Shown here: positions 1-9,522 of the stretch, one piece after another
Numbering within the stretch: the first letter of the stretch is position 1
How the letters are laid out: each line of letters opens with the position of its first letter
Origin: Methyloligella sp.
GTDB lineage: Bacteria; Pseudomonadota; Alphaproteobacteria; Rhizobiales; HXMU1428-3
DNA: 64,000 nt
Direction: 5' to 3'
NCBI GenBank assembly: GCA_021604645.1
Contig: BQJJ01000002.1
Coordinates: 369,321 to 433,320, forward strand
Program-made: the position numbers and the translations under genes
Notes under the pieces: model-generated
The model's database searches: none
Seen by the model: the letters and a program-made list of their open reading frames with translations, nothing else
Told to the model about the DNA's origin: nothing

Positions 1-57
1 TCTACATACCGACTAAACAAAACCGTTTTAAACAAGCCCACTCGAGAGGTTAAATTT

Positions 58-1518
58 GTGGCAATAAAAGATGAGCATGATGAAAATCTCCAAGATGAGA
101 TCAAACAAGAAAACGACCTAAGCTCACTCATGAGCCAAAGCTGGTTCGTGCAAAAATGCAAAGCACTCATCACTAAAATTAAAGCCAGCAAATTAAACAG
201 ATGGAGCCTCTCTCCCTGGCTTCCAAAAGGCCTGTACGCCCGTACCATTCTCATTATCGCTATGCCTCTGATACTCTTACAAACAATTCTTCTATTTGTC
301 TTTATGGAGCGTCACTGGGATAACATCACCCGCAGGCTTTCAGCAGCCACAGCAAGAGACGTCGCCGCGATTATCGAAATCTACAATCGCTATCCGCAGG
401 ATAAAGACCATCAAAAATTAATCGATATCGCTAGAAATAAAATGAGCCTCTCTTTTCAGGTGCTCCCTAAAAGTAAACTCCCCAAAAAAACCGCACGCCC
501 CTTTTATTCCATTTTAGATAGACGCCTCACCAAAGAATTAAGACACCGTATTAATCGCCCGATTTGGGTGGACACTGTAGGGCAATCAAAATTCGTAGAA
601 ATCAGAGTGGCACTTGAAAAATCAACTCTAAAATTCCTTGCCTATAGAAACCATACTTACGCATCAAATTCTCATATCTTCGTTCTATGGATGATCGGCT
701 CTTCAACGGTTCTCTTAGGCATTGCTCTTCTTTTCCTGCGCAATCAAATCAGACCAATTTTAAAACTATCCGAAGCCGCAGAAAGCTTTGGTAAAGGTCG
801 CCCCTTACCTGAAAACTTTAGCCCAAGAGGCGCTAAAGAAGTTCGCCAGGCCTCACTCGCATTTATAGAAATGAGAGATCGTATTAATCGCCACGTCGAG
901 CAAAGAACAACCATTCTAGCTGGCGTTAGTCATGACCTGCGAACCATACTGACCAGAATGAAATTACAACTGGCCTTTTTGGATGATGAAGAAGAAATCC
1001 AAGCTTTGCAAAAAGATGTCGACGAGATGCAATCCATGCTCGAAGATTACATGGCATTTGCAAAAGGAGACAGTTCAGAAGAAACCAAGCTCACCGATGT
1101 CGGCGAAATCTTAACCGAGATACACACCCACGCAAAATTATCAAAAGAAGATATCAATCTACGCGTCTTGCCTAAATCCATCATGCTCCCCTTGCGTCGC
1201 AACAGTTTTAAAAGAGCCATCAACAACCTCGTCACCAACGCGATGCGCTATGCAGATACAGTAAATATAAACGCCTCGAAGGGACGCAAATGGCTGATCA
1301 TCACGATCGATGATAATGGGCCAGGTATCCCAAAGGAAAAACGAGAAGAAGTATTTAACGCCTTTTTACGCTTGGACGATTCAAGAAATCAAAATGAAGG
1401 CAATACAGGTCTCGGCCTCTCAATAGCAAGAGACATCATTAGAAGTCACGGCGGGGATATCAGACTAGAAGAAAGCGCCCTCGGTGGTCTGCGAGCAAAA
1501 GTGCGCGTCCCAATTTAG
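58..1518 (+). CDS. EnvZ-like membrane sensor histidine kinase
   Basis: Two-component sensor kinase of 486 aa. Two membrane segments (about residues 61-83 and 206-228) flank a periplasmic sensor loop. A HAMP-like linker follows, then the dimerisation/phosphoacceptor helix with His292 in the GVSHDLRT motif, the N box (NNLVTNAMRYA, about 389-399), the G1 box DDNGPGIP (418-425) and the G2 box GNTGLGLSI. This is the architecture of EnvZ-type kinases that phosphorylate an OmpR-family regulator. The partner regulator is not in the window and is probably just upstream. The start is GTG, supported by a GAGAGG Shine-Dalgarno about 8 nt upstream. The conserved proline that usually follows DLRT is Ile here (DLRTILTRM). 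The long charged cytoplasmic N-terminus before TM1 is also notable. The family call is firm; the signal sensed is unknown. Confidence 0.9.
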   Translation: MAIKDEHDENLQDEIKQENDLSSLMSQSWFVQKCKALITKIKASKLNRWSLSPWLPKGLYARTILIIAMPLILLQTILLFVFMERHWDNITRRLSAATARDVAAIIEIYNRYPQDKDHQKLIDIARNKMSLSFQVLPKSKLPKKTARPFYSILDRRLTKELRHRINRPIWVDTVGQSKFVEIRVALEKSTLKFLAYRNHTYASNSHIFVLWMIGSSTVLLGIALLFLRNQIRPILKLSEAAESFGKGRPLPENFSPRGAKEVRQASLAFIEMRDRINRHVEQRTTILAGVSHDLRTILTRMKLQLAFLDDEEEIQALQKDVDEMQSMLEDYMAFAKGDSSEETKLTDVGEILTEIHTHAKLSKEDINLRVLPKSIMLPLRRNSFKRAINNLVTNAMRYADTVNINASKGRKWLIITIDDNGPGIPKEKREEVFNAFLRLDDSRNQNEGNTGLGLSIARDIIRSHGGDIRLEESALGGLRAKVRVPI

Positions 1519-1634
1519 AAACAAAAGCTTATAAATTAACAAGTACGTTTAGTGTTAATTTAAGTATGAACTAGTAAAAAATTGGATAAAACAATAAGTC
1601 AAAGGGCATGCTAAAAAACCTTAAGATTTATCTT

Positions 1635-1751
1635 ACCGAAGAAGGTAGTGCTCTTCTTAGAGCACGCACATGACGCCTCTGGCGTCCGGCACCTAGTGCC
1701 GCCCCTCGGAGGCTCAAACGCGATAGCGTTTGAAATAGCCGTGAGAGAAAA
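1635..1751 (+). repeat. Modular hairpin repeat, family 1, copy 1
   Basis: Intergenic element between the kinase (+) and proC (-). Conserved 5' block CCGAAGAAGG, then hairpin A (GTGCTCT/AGAGCAC, 1648-1665), the block ACATG, hairpin B (GACGCC/GGCGTC), hairpin C (CGGCAC-CTA-GTGCCG, 1687-1701), a short CCT/AGG hairpin, hairpin E (TCAAACGC-GATA-GCGTTTGA, 1714-1733) and the tail AATAGCCGTGAGAGAAAA. The same order recurs at 43554, 43717 and 49739, and partly at 24946. The first G of GTGAG lies 21 nt before the proC stop codon. It contains no plausible gene. Confidence 0.85.
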
Positions 1752-1761
1752 CAAGCCCGCC

Positions 1762-2640
1762 CTAGCCACTCAGCTCTTTCGAACGTTTCGCAGCCGCTTC
1801 AATTGCGGCATCAATCAGAGGAGCAAGTCCCTCATCATTCATCAACACCTCAAGCGCAGCAGCAGTAGTCCCACCTTTAGAGGTCACATTCTCACGCAAT
1901 TGAGAGGGGGGTATATCAAATAAACCCATCATAGACCCAGCGCCATCAATGGTCGCTTTTGAAAGTGTCATAGCCAACTCTGGTGACAAACCTTGACGTT
2001 CTCCAGCTTTCGCCAAACATTCAGCCAACCAAAAAATGTAAGCTGGACCAGAACCTGAGACAGCCGTCACAGCATCCATTTGGCTCTCATTATCAAGCCA
2101 GGCAACAGTCCCCGTACCTGAGACAAGGTCATTAATTTGAGATCGTTGTTTCGGTGTTACAAATTCATTCGCAATCAAAGCTGTCATGCCGTTCTGCACC
2201 ATGACAGGTGTATTCGGCATGGCGCGCACAATAGCGGTTCCCTCAGGCAAATGTTTTGCTATGTCGCTGAGGGTTCTTCCTGCAGCAATAGAATAAACCA
2301 AAGTCTCTGATGAAATGCGTGAAGCTAAATCTTTTAGCACCTCATCCATAATTTGCGGCTTTACACCAACCATCACTAACTGAGGAGGTGTCGGCAATTC
2401 CTGGCGCGCCTTGGGAACAACATCATATTTTGCCAAGAGATCTAAAACATCATCAGGAGAGCCTGGGTCTTCAACATAAAGTGTTTCAGGATCTAACCCT
2501 TCAAGGCTTTCTTTCGGTTCAAGCCAAGCGCTTAAAATAGCGCCTGCCATCTTCCCGGCACCAACAACAAGGACTGGTGAGAAAGAAGCTGAAAAAGGTG
2601 AAGAATTATCTGTCAAACCATCATCCAAAATCGACATCAT
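1762..2640 (-). CDS. proC: Pyrroline-5-carboxylate reductase
   Basis: Cytosolic enzyme of 292 aa catalysing the last step of proline synthesis, the NAD(P)H-dependent reduction of 1-pyrroline-5-carboxylate. The N-terminal Rossmann motif is VVGAGKMAGAIL (about residues 26-37). The family signature near the C-terminal dimerisation domain reads SGSGPAYIFW followed by SKGGTTAAALEVL. The length is slightly above the usual 270 aa because of an N-terminal extension. Two adjacent ATG codons are possible starts. The gene begins 3 nt after the stop of the YbjN-domain gene, so the two are probably co-transcribed and translationally coupled, an arrangement seen in other Rhizobiales. A family-1 hairpin repeat lies immediately beyond the stop codon. 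Confidence 0.95.
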   Translation of the reverse strand: MMSILDDGLTDNSSPFSASFSPVLVVGAGKMAGAILSAWLEPKESLEGLDPETLYVEDPGSPDDVLDLLAKYDVVPKARQELPTPPQLVMVGVKPQIMDEVLKDLASRISSETLVYSIAAGRTLSDIAKHLPEGTAIVRAMPNTPVMVQNGMTALIANEFVTPKQRSQINDLVSGTGTVAWLDNESQMDAVTAVSGSGPAYIFWLAECLAKAGERQGLSPELAMTLSKATIDGAGSMMGLFDIPPSQLRENVTSKGGTTAAALEVLMNDEGLAPLIDAAIEAAAKRSKELSG

Positions 2641-2643
2641 ATA

Positions 2644-3141
2644 TTATGCATGACCTTTTGTGGCAAACATGGTTGATGCCAAAGCTTCAGGCGCAGACTT
2701 GCCAGCCCAAACCACATATTGAAACGCCTGATAATAGCTCTCACTAGCTTCCAATCCAGATGCAATCAAAGCCTCACATTGCTCAACCGTCAATTCAGCT
2801 TTATTCAACATTAATCCATGACGGAAAAGAAGAAGTCCATCTTGCGGCCAAATATCAAAATGACCAAGCCAAAGCTGCTCATTAACAAGCGCGATTAAGC
2901 GATACACTTCAGCAATACGCGCCTCAGGGACACGCATTTCAAAAGCGCAGGCTAAATGCAAAGCTTCTAAATCATCTCTCCAGTTCAACGAAACATGATA
3001 ATCAACCCATGACCCTTCAACATTAAGCGTCAGCTCATCATCAGTTGTGCGCTCAAAAGGCCAATCATGAATAGCGGCTAACTTCTCAACCATATCTACC
3101 GGGTTATTTGTGCGATCAAAACTTGGTTCAATTGAAGCCAT
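2644..3141 (-). CDS. YbjN domain-containing protein
   Basis: Soluble protein of 165 aa in the YbjN family (type III secretion chaperone-like fold). The central part, with VDYHVSLNWRDDLEALHLACAF-type beta strands followed by VNEQLWLGHFDIW and LLFRHGLML, is characteristic. The molecular role is not settled; in enterobacteria YbjN influences motility and stress phenotypes. The chosen ATG at 3141 has AAAGGA 6 nt upstream. An ATG 24 nt further upstream lacks such a site. It is the first gene of a likely two-gene unit with proC. Confidence 0.85.
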   Translation of the reverse strand: MASIEPSFDRTNNPVDMVEKLAAIHDWPFERTTDDELTLNVEGSWVDYHVSLNWRDDLEALHLACAFEMRVPEARIAEVYRLIALVNEQLWLGHFDIWPQDGLLLFRHGLMLNKAELTVEQCEALIASGLEASESYYQAFQYVVWAGKSAPEALASTMFATKGHA

Positions 3142-3539
3142 AAAATTTCCTTTAATTGCCGGCAAAGAGAGGGGCTTTATATTACGCCTCTTATTTTTAC
3201 CATTTCATATGGAAATCATCTCTTATGAACAATCCCAAATGAAACGGAGCAAACTTAAACCAGCGGTTCTGAGTGCTTAACTCGCTTCTGGGATTTAGCT
3301 AATCAATCCTTCCCCTGAGTCGCAAGGGCGAGAGTACTCTGTCCACGTTAAATACACTGAAATTACACAGACAGAATGCGGCATGACCATGTCATTGATT
3401 TTCTTACTGTTAATAAGCCTCTGTTTCCACAGGCAGAGCAGTTGACAAAAACAGCAAATCACCAATTTGAAATCTGATTTAACAGACTGAGGTAAAATAC
3501 TACAAATCAAAGAAAAAACTGAACACCGTCTGATTCTAC
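3142..3539. other. Intergenic region without a supported gene
   Basis: About 400 bases between the YbjN gene and a small membrane protein gene. A 71-codon ORF on the minus strand starts with TTG, has no ribosome binding site and is cysteine-rich without a recognisable pattern, so it is not called. A short AATCCCA/TGGGATT inverted repeat spans roughly 3232-3295. A block containing GTCGCAAGGGC near 3312 resembles a block near 17137. Probably contains the promoter of the YbjN-proC unit. Confidence 0.5.
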
Positions 3540-3782
3540 CTAAAAAAGTCCGCGAATATCAGCCGCAAAATACATAATTAAAATACCAGCAATGAAATAA
3601 ACAACATCACCAAGCAAACCGTACTTAAATCGATAAGATAATGGCGGATAAAAGGCATGTTCTAAGCTTTTATGAATGCGAATGGATTTATAGGTCGTAT
3701 AGGAGAAACTACAGATCATTTGAATGATCTTTAAACCTAAAAACAACACGACAAACATCACAACATTACTAACCAAATCCAT
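3540..3782 (-). CDS. Small two-helix membrane protein
   Basis: Predicted inner-membrane protein of 80 aa with hydrophobic segments at about residues 4-26 and 55-75, separated by a basic and tyrosine-rich loop. No family is recognised. It is supported as a real gene by an ATG preceded 6 nt upstream by GAGGG and by a coherent two-helix layout. It stands alone, divergent from trmFO. Function unknown. Confidence 0.6.
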   Translation of the reverse strand: MDLVSNVVMFVVLFLGLKIIQMICSFSYTTYKSIRIHKSLEHAFYPPLSYRFKYGLLGDVVYFIAGILIMYFAADIRGLF

Positions 3783-3945
3783 CGGAAACCCTCATACTAA
3801 ACGCATTAAACGACTTTTAAAGCCTTCTTCCTTTTAAAAGAGGCATATCTCTCAAATAAGGCCAAACCCAAAAAAGCTTAAATTTACGCAATTGCAAAGC
3901 AATTTCTCACTTGTATATTAACGCCCTACCTGCTACCTCGCTGAA

Positions 3946-5361
3946 ATGACAAAAATAGACCCAATACACATCATAGGCGGTGGCCTCGCAGGCTCTGAAG
4001 CCGCCTGGCAAGCTGCAAACGCTGGCGTTCCCGTAATTCTCCATGAAATGCGCCCGAACGTCAAAACAGACGCGCACCAAGGTGAAGGCCTGGCTGAACT
4101 AGTATGTTCAAACTCCTTCCGCTCTGATGATGCTGAAAACAACGCCGTTGGCCTTCTACATGAAGAAATGCGCCAACTAAATTCCATCATCATGGCCAGC
4201 GGAGATAAACACAAACTCCCAGCTGGTGGCGCGCTTGCCGTCGACAGAGATCATTTCTCAGATGAAGTCACCAAAGCTCTAGAAACGCATGATCTCATCA
4301 CCATTGAGCGCAGCGAAGTGGCAACCATCCCCCCAGCGGAATGGGATAATGTCATCATCGCAACAGGCCCCCTCACATCTGAGAACCTTAGCAAAGCCAT
4401 AATGGAGTTAAGCGGCGCAGATAGCCTGGCCTTCTTTGATGCCATCGCCCCCATCATCCATAAAGATACCATCAACTTTGATAAAGTCTGGATGCAATCG
4501 CGCTATGATAAAGTCGGCCCTGGCGGCACTGGAGCTGACTACATCAACTGCGCAATGGATGAGCAAGAATATAACATCTTCATAGACGCACTTTTAGAAG
4601 GCGAAAAAACAGACTTCAAAGAATGGGAAACAAACACCCCCTACTTTGATGGCTGCCTTCCTATTGAAGTCATGGCTGAACGGGGAAGAGAAACTTTGCG
4701 CCACGGCCCAATGAAACCAGTTGGCCTCACCAACCCACACAAAGAAGAAAAATCTTACGCCATTGTTCAACTTCGCCAGGATAATGCCCTTGGCACATTG
4801 TGGAACATGGTTGGTTTCCAAACCAAATTAAAATATGGCGAACAAGCAAAAATTTTCAGCACTATACCTGGGCTGGAAAACGCCGTTTTTGCCCGTCTTG
4901 GCGGCCTGCATAGAAACACATTTCTAAACAGCCCCGAGGTGCTTGATAATCAGCTCCGTTTAAAGACAGACAAACGTCTCCGCTTCGCCGGTCAAATCAC
5001 CGGCGTTGAAGGCTATGTAGAAAGCGCAGCAACCGGCCTTATCGCTGGCAGACTAGCCGCCGCTGAAAGGCTCGGAATAGACTTAACACCCCCATCAATC
5101 GAAACCGCCCATGGCGCATTAATTAATCACATCACAGGCGGTCACCTTAGTTCAGACTTCTCTGGCGGCTTAAAAAGCTTCCAACCCATGAACATTAATT
5201 TTGGTCTAATCCCACCGGTAACAGAAATTCCCAAAACAGATGAAAATGGCAAGCGCTTGCGCGGCAAAGAAAAATCCCGCGCCAAAAAACGCATCATGGC
5301 AAAACGCGCCCTTTCAAACCTCATTGAATGGGGAGAGAAAAATCCGCTTGTTAGCGAATAA
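3946..5361 (+). CDS. trmFO: Folate/FAD-dependent tRNA(U54) methyltransferase
   Basis: TrmFO, 471 aa, forms 5-methyluridine at position 54 of the tRNA T-loop using methylenetetrahydrofolate and FAD. The N-terminal dinucleotide-binding motif is [18 protein letters not shown] (residues 8-25). Family-typical blocks include [19 protein letters not shown], the cysteine-containing YFDGCLPIE and the C-terminal [22 protein letters not shown]. Length is normal. The gene lacks a clear Shine-Dalgarno sequence. It converges on the DUF4153 gene and shares a strong two-sided terminator with it. Its position beyond the squalene-synthase-like gene fits the Rhizobiales order, interrupted here by two accessory genes. 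Confidence 0.96.
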   Translation: MTKIDPIHIIGGGLAGSEAAWQAANAGVPVILHEMRPNVKTDAHQGEGLAELVCSNSFRSDDAENNAVGLLHEEMRQLNSIIMASGDKHKLPAGGALAVDRDHFSDEVTKALETHDLITIERSEVATIPPAEWDNVIIATGPLTSENLSKAIMELSGADSLAFFDAIAPIIHKDTINFDKVWMQSRYDKVGPGGTGADYINCAMDEQEYNIFIDALLEGEKTDFKEWETNTPYFDGCLPIEVMAERGRETLRHGPMKPVGLTNPHKEEKSYAIVQLRQDNALGTLWNMVGFQTKLKYGEQAKIFSTIPGLENAVFARLGGLHRNTFLNSPEVLDNQLRLKTDKRLRFAGQITGVEGYVESAATGLIAGRLAAAERLGIDLTPPSIETAHGALINHITGGHLSSDFSGGLKSFQPMNINFGLIPPVTEIPKTDENGKRLRGKEKSRAKKRIMAKRALSNLIEWGEKNPLVSE

Positions 5362-5395
5362 AATCATCCTATTAAAAAAAGACTACATAAAAAAA

Positions 5396-5430
5396 GGGAG
5401 ACCTCATGAACAGAGGTCTCCCTTTTTTTT
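5396..5430. terminator. Two-sided intrinsic terminator
   Basis: A perfect 10-bp stem GGGAGACCTC/GAGGTCTCCC (5396-5405 and 5413-5422) with a 7-nt loop is followed by eight T and preceded by a run of A. It can therefore end transcripts of both trmFO (+) and the convergent DUF4153 gene (-). Confidence 0.9.
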
Positions 5431-5446
5431 CAATAAGAACAAATCT

Positions 5447-7342
5447 TCACTGAGCTAGCACAGTTGCAGCTTTCTCAACATGAAGAGAAAACTTTATATA
5501 CGTCATAGCTTTATATTCAGATGTCTCTTTATCTTCCGAATAATTAAAATTCATAACATAAAGCCTGAGCTTCTCAGCACTGTTTGGCAAACCATCTACG
5601 ACAAAACTTTTAAGGTTTTTACGTTTCTTTTTCTTCAAATTTTCATTCACCTGGCCTGATGCCATCTTATATATTTCTTGAAGTGAAAATCTCCCAATGG
5701 CCTCAGTAACATCTCCCTGCCCTTTTAAAACAATCAGTTCCTGTTCCTTAATCTGAAAAGATAACCGAACATCACGCCCGTCTAATTGAACCATCTGGTC
5801 ACGGTGATAATTCAGGGCAGAGCGAGATTTAGAAAGGGTGATTGGTCCAAACACCATCCCCTTAGATGGAATAGCTAATGAATAAGGTCCCGACGCATAG
5901 AAACTACGGCTATTTAACTTCGCGCCAACAGCTACGTTTTTTCTAAAGCCAAGCTTCTCATCAATCTTCGCTATAATCGGGTTATTCCAAGAAGATTTTC
6001 GTCTCTCAAAATAGTTCAGATGAGCACCCTTGGCTGGTCTCTCTTCCTCACTCAATAGAACACGCAAATAATCAGCACGTTGCTCTTTTCTAAAAAAGCG
6101 AAGAAGGTTACGAATTTTCCTTTTTGCCTTGCGCGCCTCGTCAGTTGAAGTATTAAAAGCTTTTTTAATCACCCCATCTTCAAGCACGTCCGCCTTTTGC
6201 AATACAGAGACAAGTTTCTGCTTTTGCGAATAAATCGAAACCGTCTCAGCCCCCCAGGGGCCAAAACTTGAAACACCCAAAATCACAGTCGCTAAAAACA
6301 AAATAACTCTAAGGTCAAATTCGCGCCCTTTAATCTGGATGTATAAACCATAAAGAATAAGAGCCAGAGACCAGAAGAAAAATGCAAAAAGAAAATACCG
6401 CTTCGGCGTCATGCCATATTCAGCAACCCGAATAGAATGAGCAACAAACAACAACGCCATAGGAATGATTAAAAACAAAAACCAATATTTATGGAAAAAT
6501 CGAACCAAAGCACCGCCAACATTGCGCGTTGGAAATGCCATCAAATAAGTGCCAATCCCTAAGATGATAACAGCTAAGCCATACCAGCCAATTTGGCCTT
6601 TTGGAAAAACACCAGAAAGACCAACCTTCACAGCAAGCCCGTGAAACAACAAAACAAACATGAAGAAAAAAGGAACAAAGACATATTTTACAAACAATCC
6701 TGTGACCTTAGACATCAATTCGGTTGGTTCTGTTTCCTCAACTTCAGCCTCATATTCTTGCGGTAACATAGAGAGCCAAAATACAGGCGTGATAAAGAAC
6801 GAACAAATCTGAAACGTATATTTATACAAGTCACCATCGACCCGCGTATTAAATAAAGCACCGTAAACTGCAAATAATAATGAAAAAAGCCCGGCAATAA
6901 TCATCCCCCCAATGATCGCAATCACCAGGGTGAACCAAAACTCATGGTTAAAAAGCCAATAGGCACGATTGTTTTTGGGAGAGAAAAAATAAACAACAGA
7001 ACTAGCACCGAGCAGTGTAGCAACAGCTAACATCATATGGCGCAAGCCCACAAAGTCAGCAAAATAAAACAAGCCAACGATGACACTCCCTATGATGAGA
7101 GAAACCACAAACCCATACCAGCTGGCCTCATTGCGTTGCTCAGTTACAAAAACAGCACCAACAAACACAAAAAAGAGGCTCATCAAACCAAAGTAAAAGT
7201 TAGGTGTTAAGTTTAATGCCTTATCAAAAGCCACCATTAAAATGGTAAGAAGACCAGCAGTGAGGACACCAAGAGGAAAACGCTTAAAAACCAAAAACAC
7301 ATTTGGCAAAATCGAGCCTGCAAATGAAGACACACCAGACAT
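5447..7342 (-). CDS. DUF4153 multi-pass membrane protein
   Basis: Integral membrane protein of 631 aa matching the DUF4153 pattern. It opens with a short soluble segment containing FKRFPLGVL, then about ten to twelve hydrophobic helices across residues 20-400, including WLFNHEFWFTLVIA. A soluble, basic C-terminal half follows, with several KKKKRK-like stretches. The function is unknown. The ATG at 7342 is preceded by GAGGGAG 6-7 nt upstream and is preferred over a TTG 48 nt further out. It follows the SGNH hydrolase gene on the same strand with a gap of about 125 nt, so the two may be co-transcribed. Together they interrupt the usual neighbourhood of trmFO and the squalene-synthase-like gene. 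Confidence 0.8.
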   Translation of the reverse strand: MSGVSSFAGSILPNVFLVFKRFPLGVLTAGLLTILMVAFDKALNLTPNFYFGLMSLFFVFVGAVFVTEQRNEASWYGFVVSLIIGSVIVGLFYFADFVGLRHMMLAVATLLGASSVVYFFSPKNNRAYWLFNHEFWFTLVIAIIGGMIIAGLFSLLFAVYGALFNTRVDGDLYKYTFQICSFFITPVFWLSMLPQEYEAEVEETEPTELMSKVTGLFVKYVFVPFFFMFVLLFHGLAVKVGLSGVFPKGQIGWYGLAVIILGIGTYLMAFPTRNVGGALVRFFHKYWFLFLIIPMALLFVAHSIRVAEYGMTPKRYFLFAFFFWSLALILYGLYIQIKGREFDLRVILFLATVILGVSSFGPWGAETVSIYSQKQKLVSVLQKADVLEDGVIKKAFNTSTDEARKAKRKIRNLLRFFRKEQRADYLRVLLSEEERPAKGAHLNYFERRKSSWNNPIIAKIDEKLGFRKNVAVGAKLNSRSFYASGPYSLAIPSKGMVFGPITLSKSRSALNYHRDQMVQLDGRDVRLSFQIKEQELIVLKGQGDVTEAIGRFSLQEIYKMASGQVNENLKKKKRKNLKSFVVDGLPNSAEKLRLYVMNFNYSEDKETSEYKAMTYIKFSLHVEKAATVLAQ

Positions 7343-7468
7343 AAAAAACTCCCTCAACCAGCCGTAAAGATAATCAGACCATTCCTTCAAATGGCCACTT
7401 TATCCTATCGAGCTTCACTTTATTCCTTCAAGTCTCAGCTTATCCACTTCGTAAAAAGCTTCAATCAT

Positions 7469-9403
7469 TTACTGACCATATTTCTTCAGCACGACTGACG
7501 CAGCTTTAGTTAATGCATCAGCAATAACCGCCTGCCCCTCTGCAGTTGGATGAAAAGCCCCCGAATATGTCCCAGCAACCAACACCTGCAATGGCCGTAA
7601 CTTCTTGAATTTCCTCATAATAGCCCCAGATAAATGCAGATGGCCAGTTAAATATGCATCATTCGGGGTACGAAACCACCGCTCACGAGATGCATAAGGC
7701 ACATAATCAGCCGGGTTATAATGCGTCCATTGCCCATTCTCCCAAAAAGGTAGCTCTAGCTTTTCAGCAATTTGGTCTTTCCGGTCTTCTGCTTGTGCGC
7801 AAATTCCGTGGCTGGTAAACGCTTCACGATGCTCCTCAACAAAAGTCCATTTATAACGTTTTGCCTCACGTCGCATCTCCCTATTCAAACTTTCGGCAAA
7901 ACTTTCAGCTTCACTTGCTCTCTTGTTTGAAAGTGAAAACAGAGGAGAAACATCCATACCCAAAGCTCCATCATCACAAACCCGTTTTCCCTTATCCCGA
8001 AACGTCATGTTCGGATAAGCGGTAAGTAAAACACGGTCAGGCTGTCCCCAAGAAATCAGCAATACATTATGAAGTGCCCTTCTCAAAGCCTTATAGCGCA
8101 GCTTCAATTCTTTAATGCGCCCTTTCGCCTGATTATGATTAAGAATGGCCCCCATCCAGCCACCTACCGTTTTCAACTGTATGGTATCTCTCACCACAAC
8201 ATTGGCAACCAAACTGGAAAAATTCACGTCATTCCCTCCAATCGACACCATCAACAAATCAATCCGCCGCGCATTTTTTCGCGCACATCGTTTCACAGGC
8301 AAATCATGCAAAATCTCGAGTTTACCATCCACTCCAAATGCACGAGCATATTGCTTATTCTCCGCTCTACGCCACCCGCACTGCGCTTCAGCAACCGCAC
8401 TGATCTGAGAGAGTTTTGGCGGCGTCTCCGACCACTCATTTCCTTTAAACCTCAAAAACAGACCATGCGTAATCTGTGCCCCCGCACAAGCAAACCCAGC
8501 AAATGTCACCGCTCGTTTCGGGTTTTTAAGCGCAAGCTGCAAACTCGCCCGCATCTGATGAGAATATAAAGACCGATGGCAAGATTGCCCCTGCCACCGG
8601 GCTTTGTATTTCATAAAGTTACGATCAGCTAATTCCCGCCATTTGCCAACACGCGTTGGGTAAGCCTTTTTCGGAAACTGTTTTTTAGATTTTTCCTGAT
8701 AAATTACTGATCTGGACCTGGAAAAACGAACCGGCACATCGGGGTTTCCCTCACCAGAGGCAAAACTATCACCAATACCCACAATAAAAATATCTTTGAC
8801 TTTGATTTTTTCTTTTAAGAAAGTCCCGTCAGAAGCCTTCACATCAATAGTTGCCCCTGTTGGATAAGGAACATCAAACTCAGCTCGTTGATCACAAGGC
8901 GCTTTCACCGTTTTGATGCGCTTTCTCTTCCCCTTAAAATACGTCATAGACCAACGACAGGAAAGTTCAGCACGTCCTTTACTTTCGGCCGTCTCATCTA
9001 CTTCGGCCTGACCTTCTCTTTGAAATTCTAACCAAATTCTATGAGATTTAGGGTGAAGATAATTTTTATTCTTGCCCGCACATTTCTGATAGCTTGCCTT
9101 TTTCGAAGACCAACATGTTTTATCATAAACAGTTTTCGCCCACCCCATTGGGTTTTCAGCAGCCAACCGCCGTTCAATGCTTAAAATGGGCGTCTCAAGT
9201 TCTTCAGGTGTTAGTTGGTCATACACGGCTCGGTGTATGCCTGTATGCTCTGGCCTATGAAACAAACGAAATGGATTTAACAATTCCCATTTAATCTGAG
9301 CCCGTTGCTCTAGGGCTTGCGCTTTAGTCAAAGTGCCCCCGTTAAGAAACACACAACAAAAGCAAACAATTGCAACGGGAAAAGTTCGAGACAGAAAAGA
9401 CAT
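7469..9403 (-). CDS. Secreted SGNH/GDSL-like hydrolase
   Basis: Large exported esterase- or lipase-like protein of 644 aa. A signal peptide (about residues 1-30) is followed by a cysteine-containing N-terminal region of about 170 aa and an SGNH hydrolase domain. The catalytic blocks are visible: GIGDSFASGEGN with nucleophile Ser213, a GGND block at 389-392, and FHPTAEG near the C-terminus supplying the His. At least ten cysteines after the signal peptide suggest periplasmic disulfides. The ATG at 9403 has AAGGA 6 nt upstream and is preferred over one 21 nt earlier. The substrate cannot be inferred. It is much longer than simple GDSL lipases (about 200-350 aa). Confidence 0.85.
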   Translation of the reverse strand: MSFLSRTFPVAIVCFCCVFLNGGTLTKAQALEQRAQIKWELLNPFRLFHRPEHTGIHRAVYDQLTPEELETPILSIERRLAAENPMGWAKTVYDKTCWSSKKASYQKCAGKNKNYLHPKSHRIWLEFQREGQAEVDETAESKGRAELSCRWSMTYFKGKRKRIKTVKAPCDQRAEFDVPYPTGATIDVKASDGTFLKEKIKVKDIFIVGIGDSFASGEGNPDVPVRFSRSRSVIYQEKSKKQFPKKAYPTRVGKWRELADRNFMKYKARWQGQSCHRSLYSHQMRASLQLALKNPKRAVTFAGFACAGAQITHGLFLRFKGNEWSETPPKLSQISAVAEAQCGWRRAENKQYARAFGVDGKLEILHDLPVKRCARKNARRIDLLMVSIGGNDVNFSSLVANVVVRDTIQLKTVGGWMGAILNHNQAKGRIKELKLRYKALRRALHNVLLISWGQPDRVLLTAYPNMTFRDKGKRVCDDGALGMDVSPLFSLSNKRASEAESFAESLNREMRREAKRYKWTFVEEHREAFTSHGICAQAEDRKDQIAEKLELPFWENGQWTHYNPADYVPYASRERWFRTPNDAYLTGHLHLSGAIMRKFKKLRPLQVLVAGTYSGAFHPTAEGQAVIADALTKAASVVLKKYGQ

Positions 9404-9522
9404 ACCACATCCTTGAATTGACATTTCTATTCTATTTTTTATTTCCTAATTATGACAAGCAAAAGGTCAATCTTAATAGAGCAAACAAATCACTAAAGCG
9501 TCTCTCCTAAACGTGCGCAAGC

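Noticed and set aside
1648..1923. 91-codon plus-strand ORF across repeat copy 1 and the end of proC
   Set aside because: Runs through a structured repeat and antisense to proC; no independent support.
3295..3510. 71-codon minus-strand ORF, Cys-rich
   Set aside because: TTG start with no ribosome binding site and no recognisable pattern.
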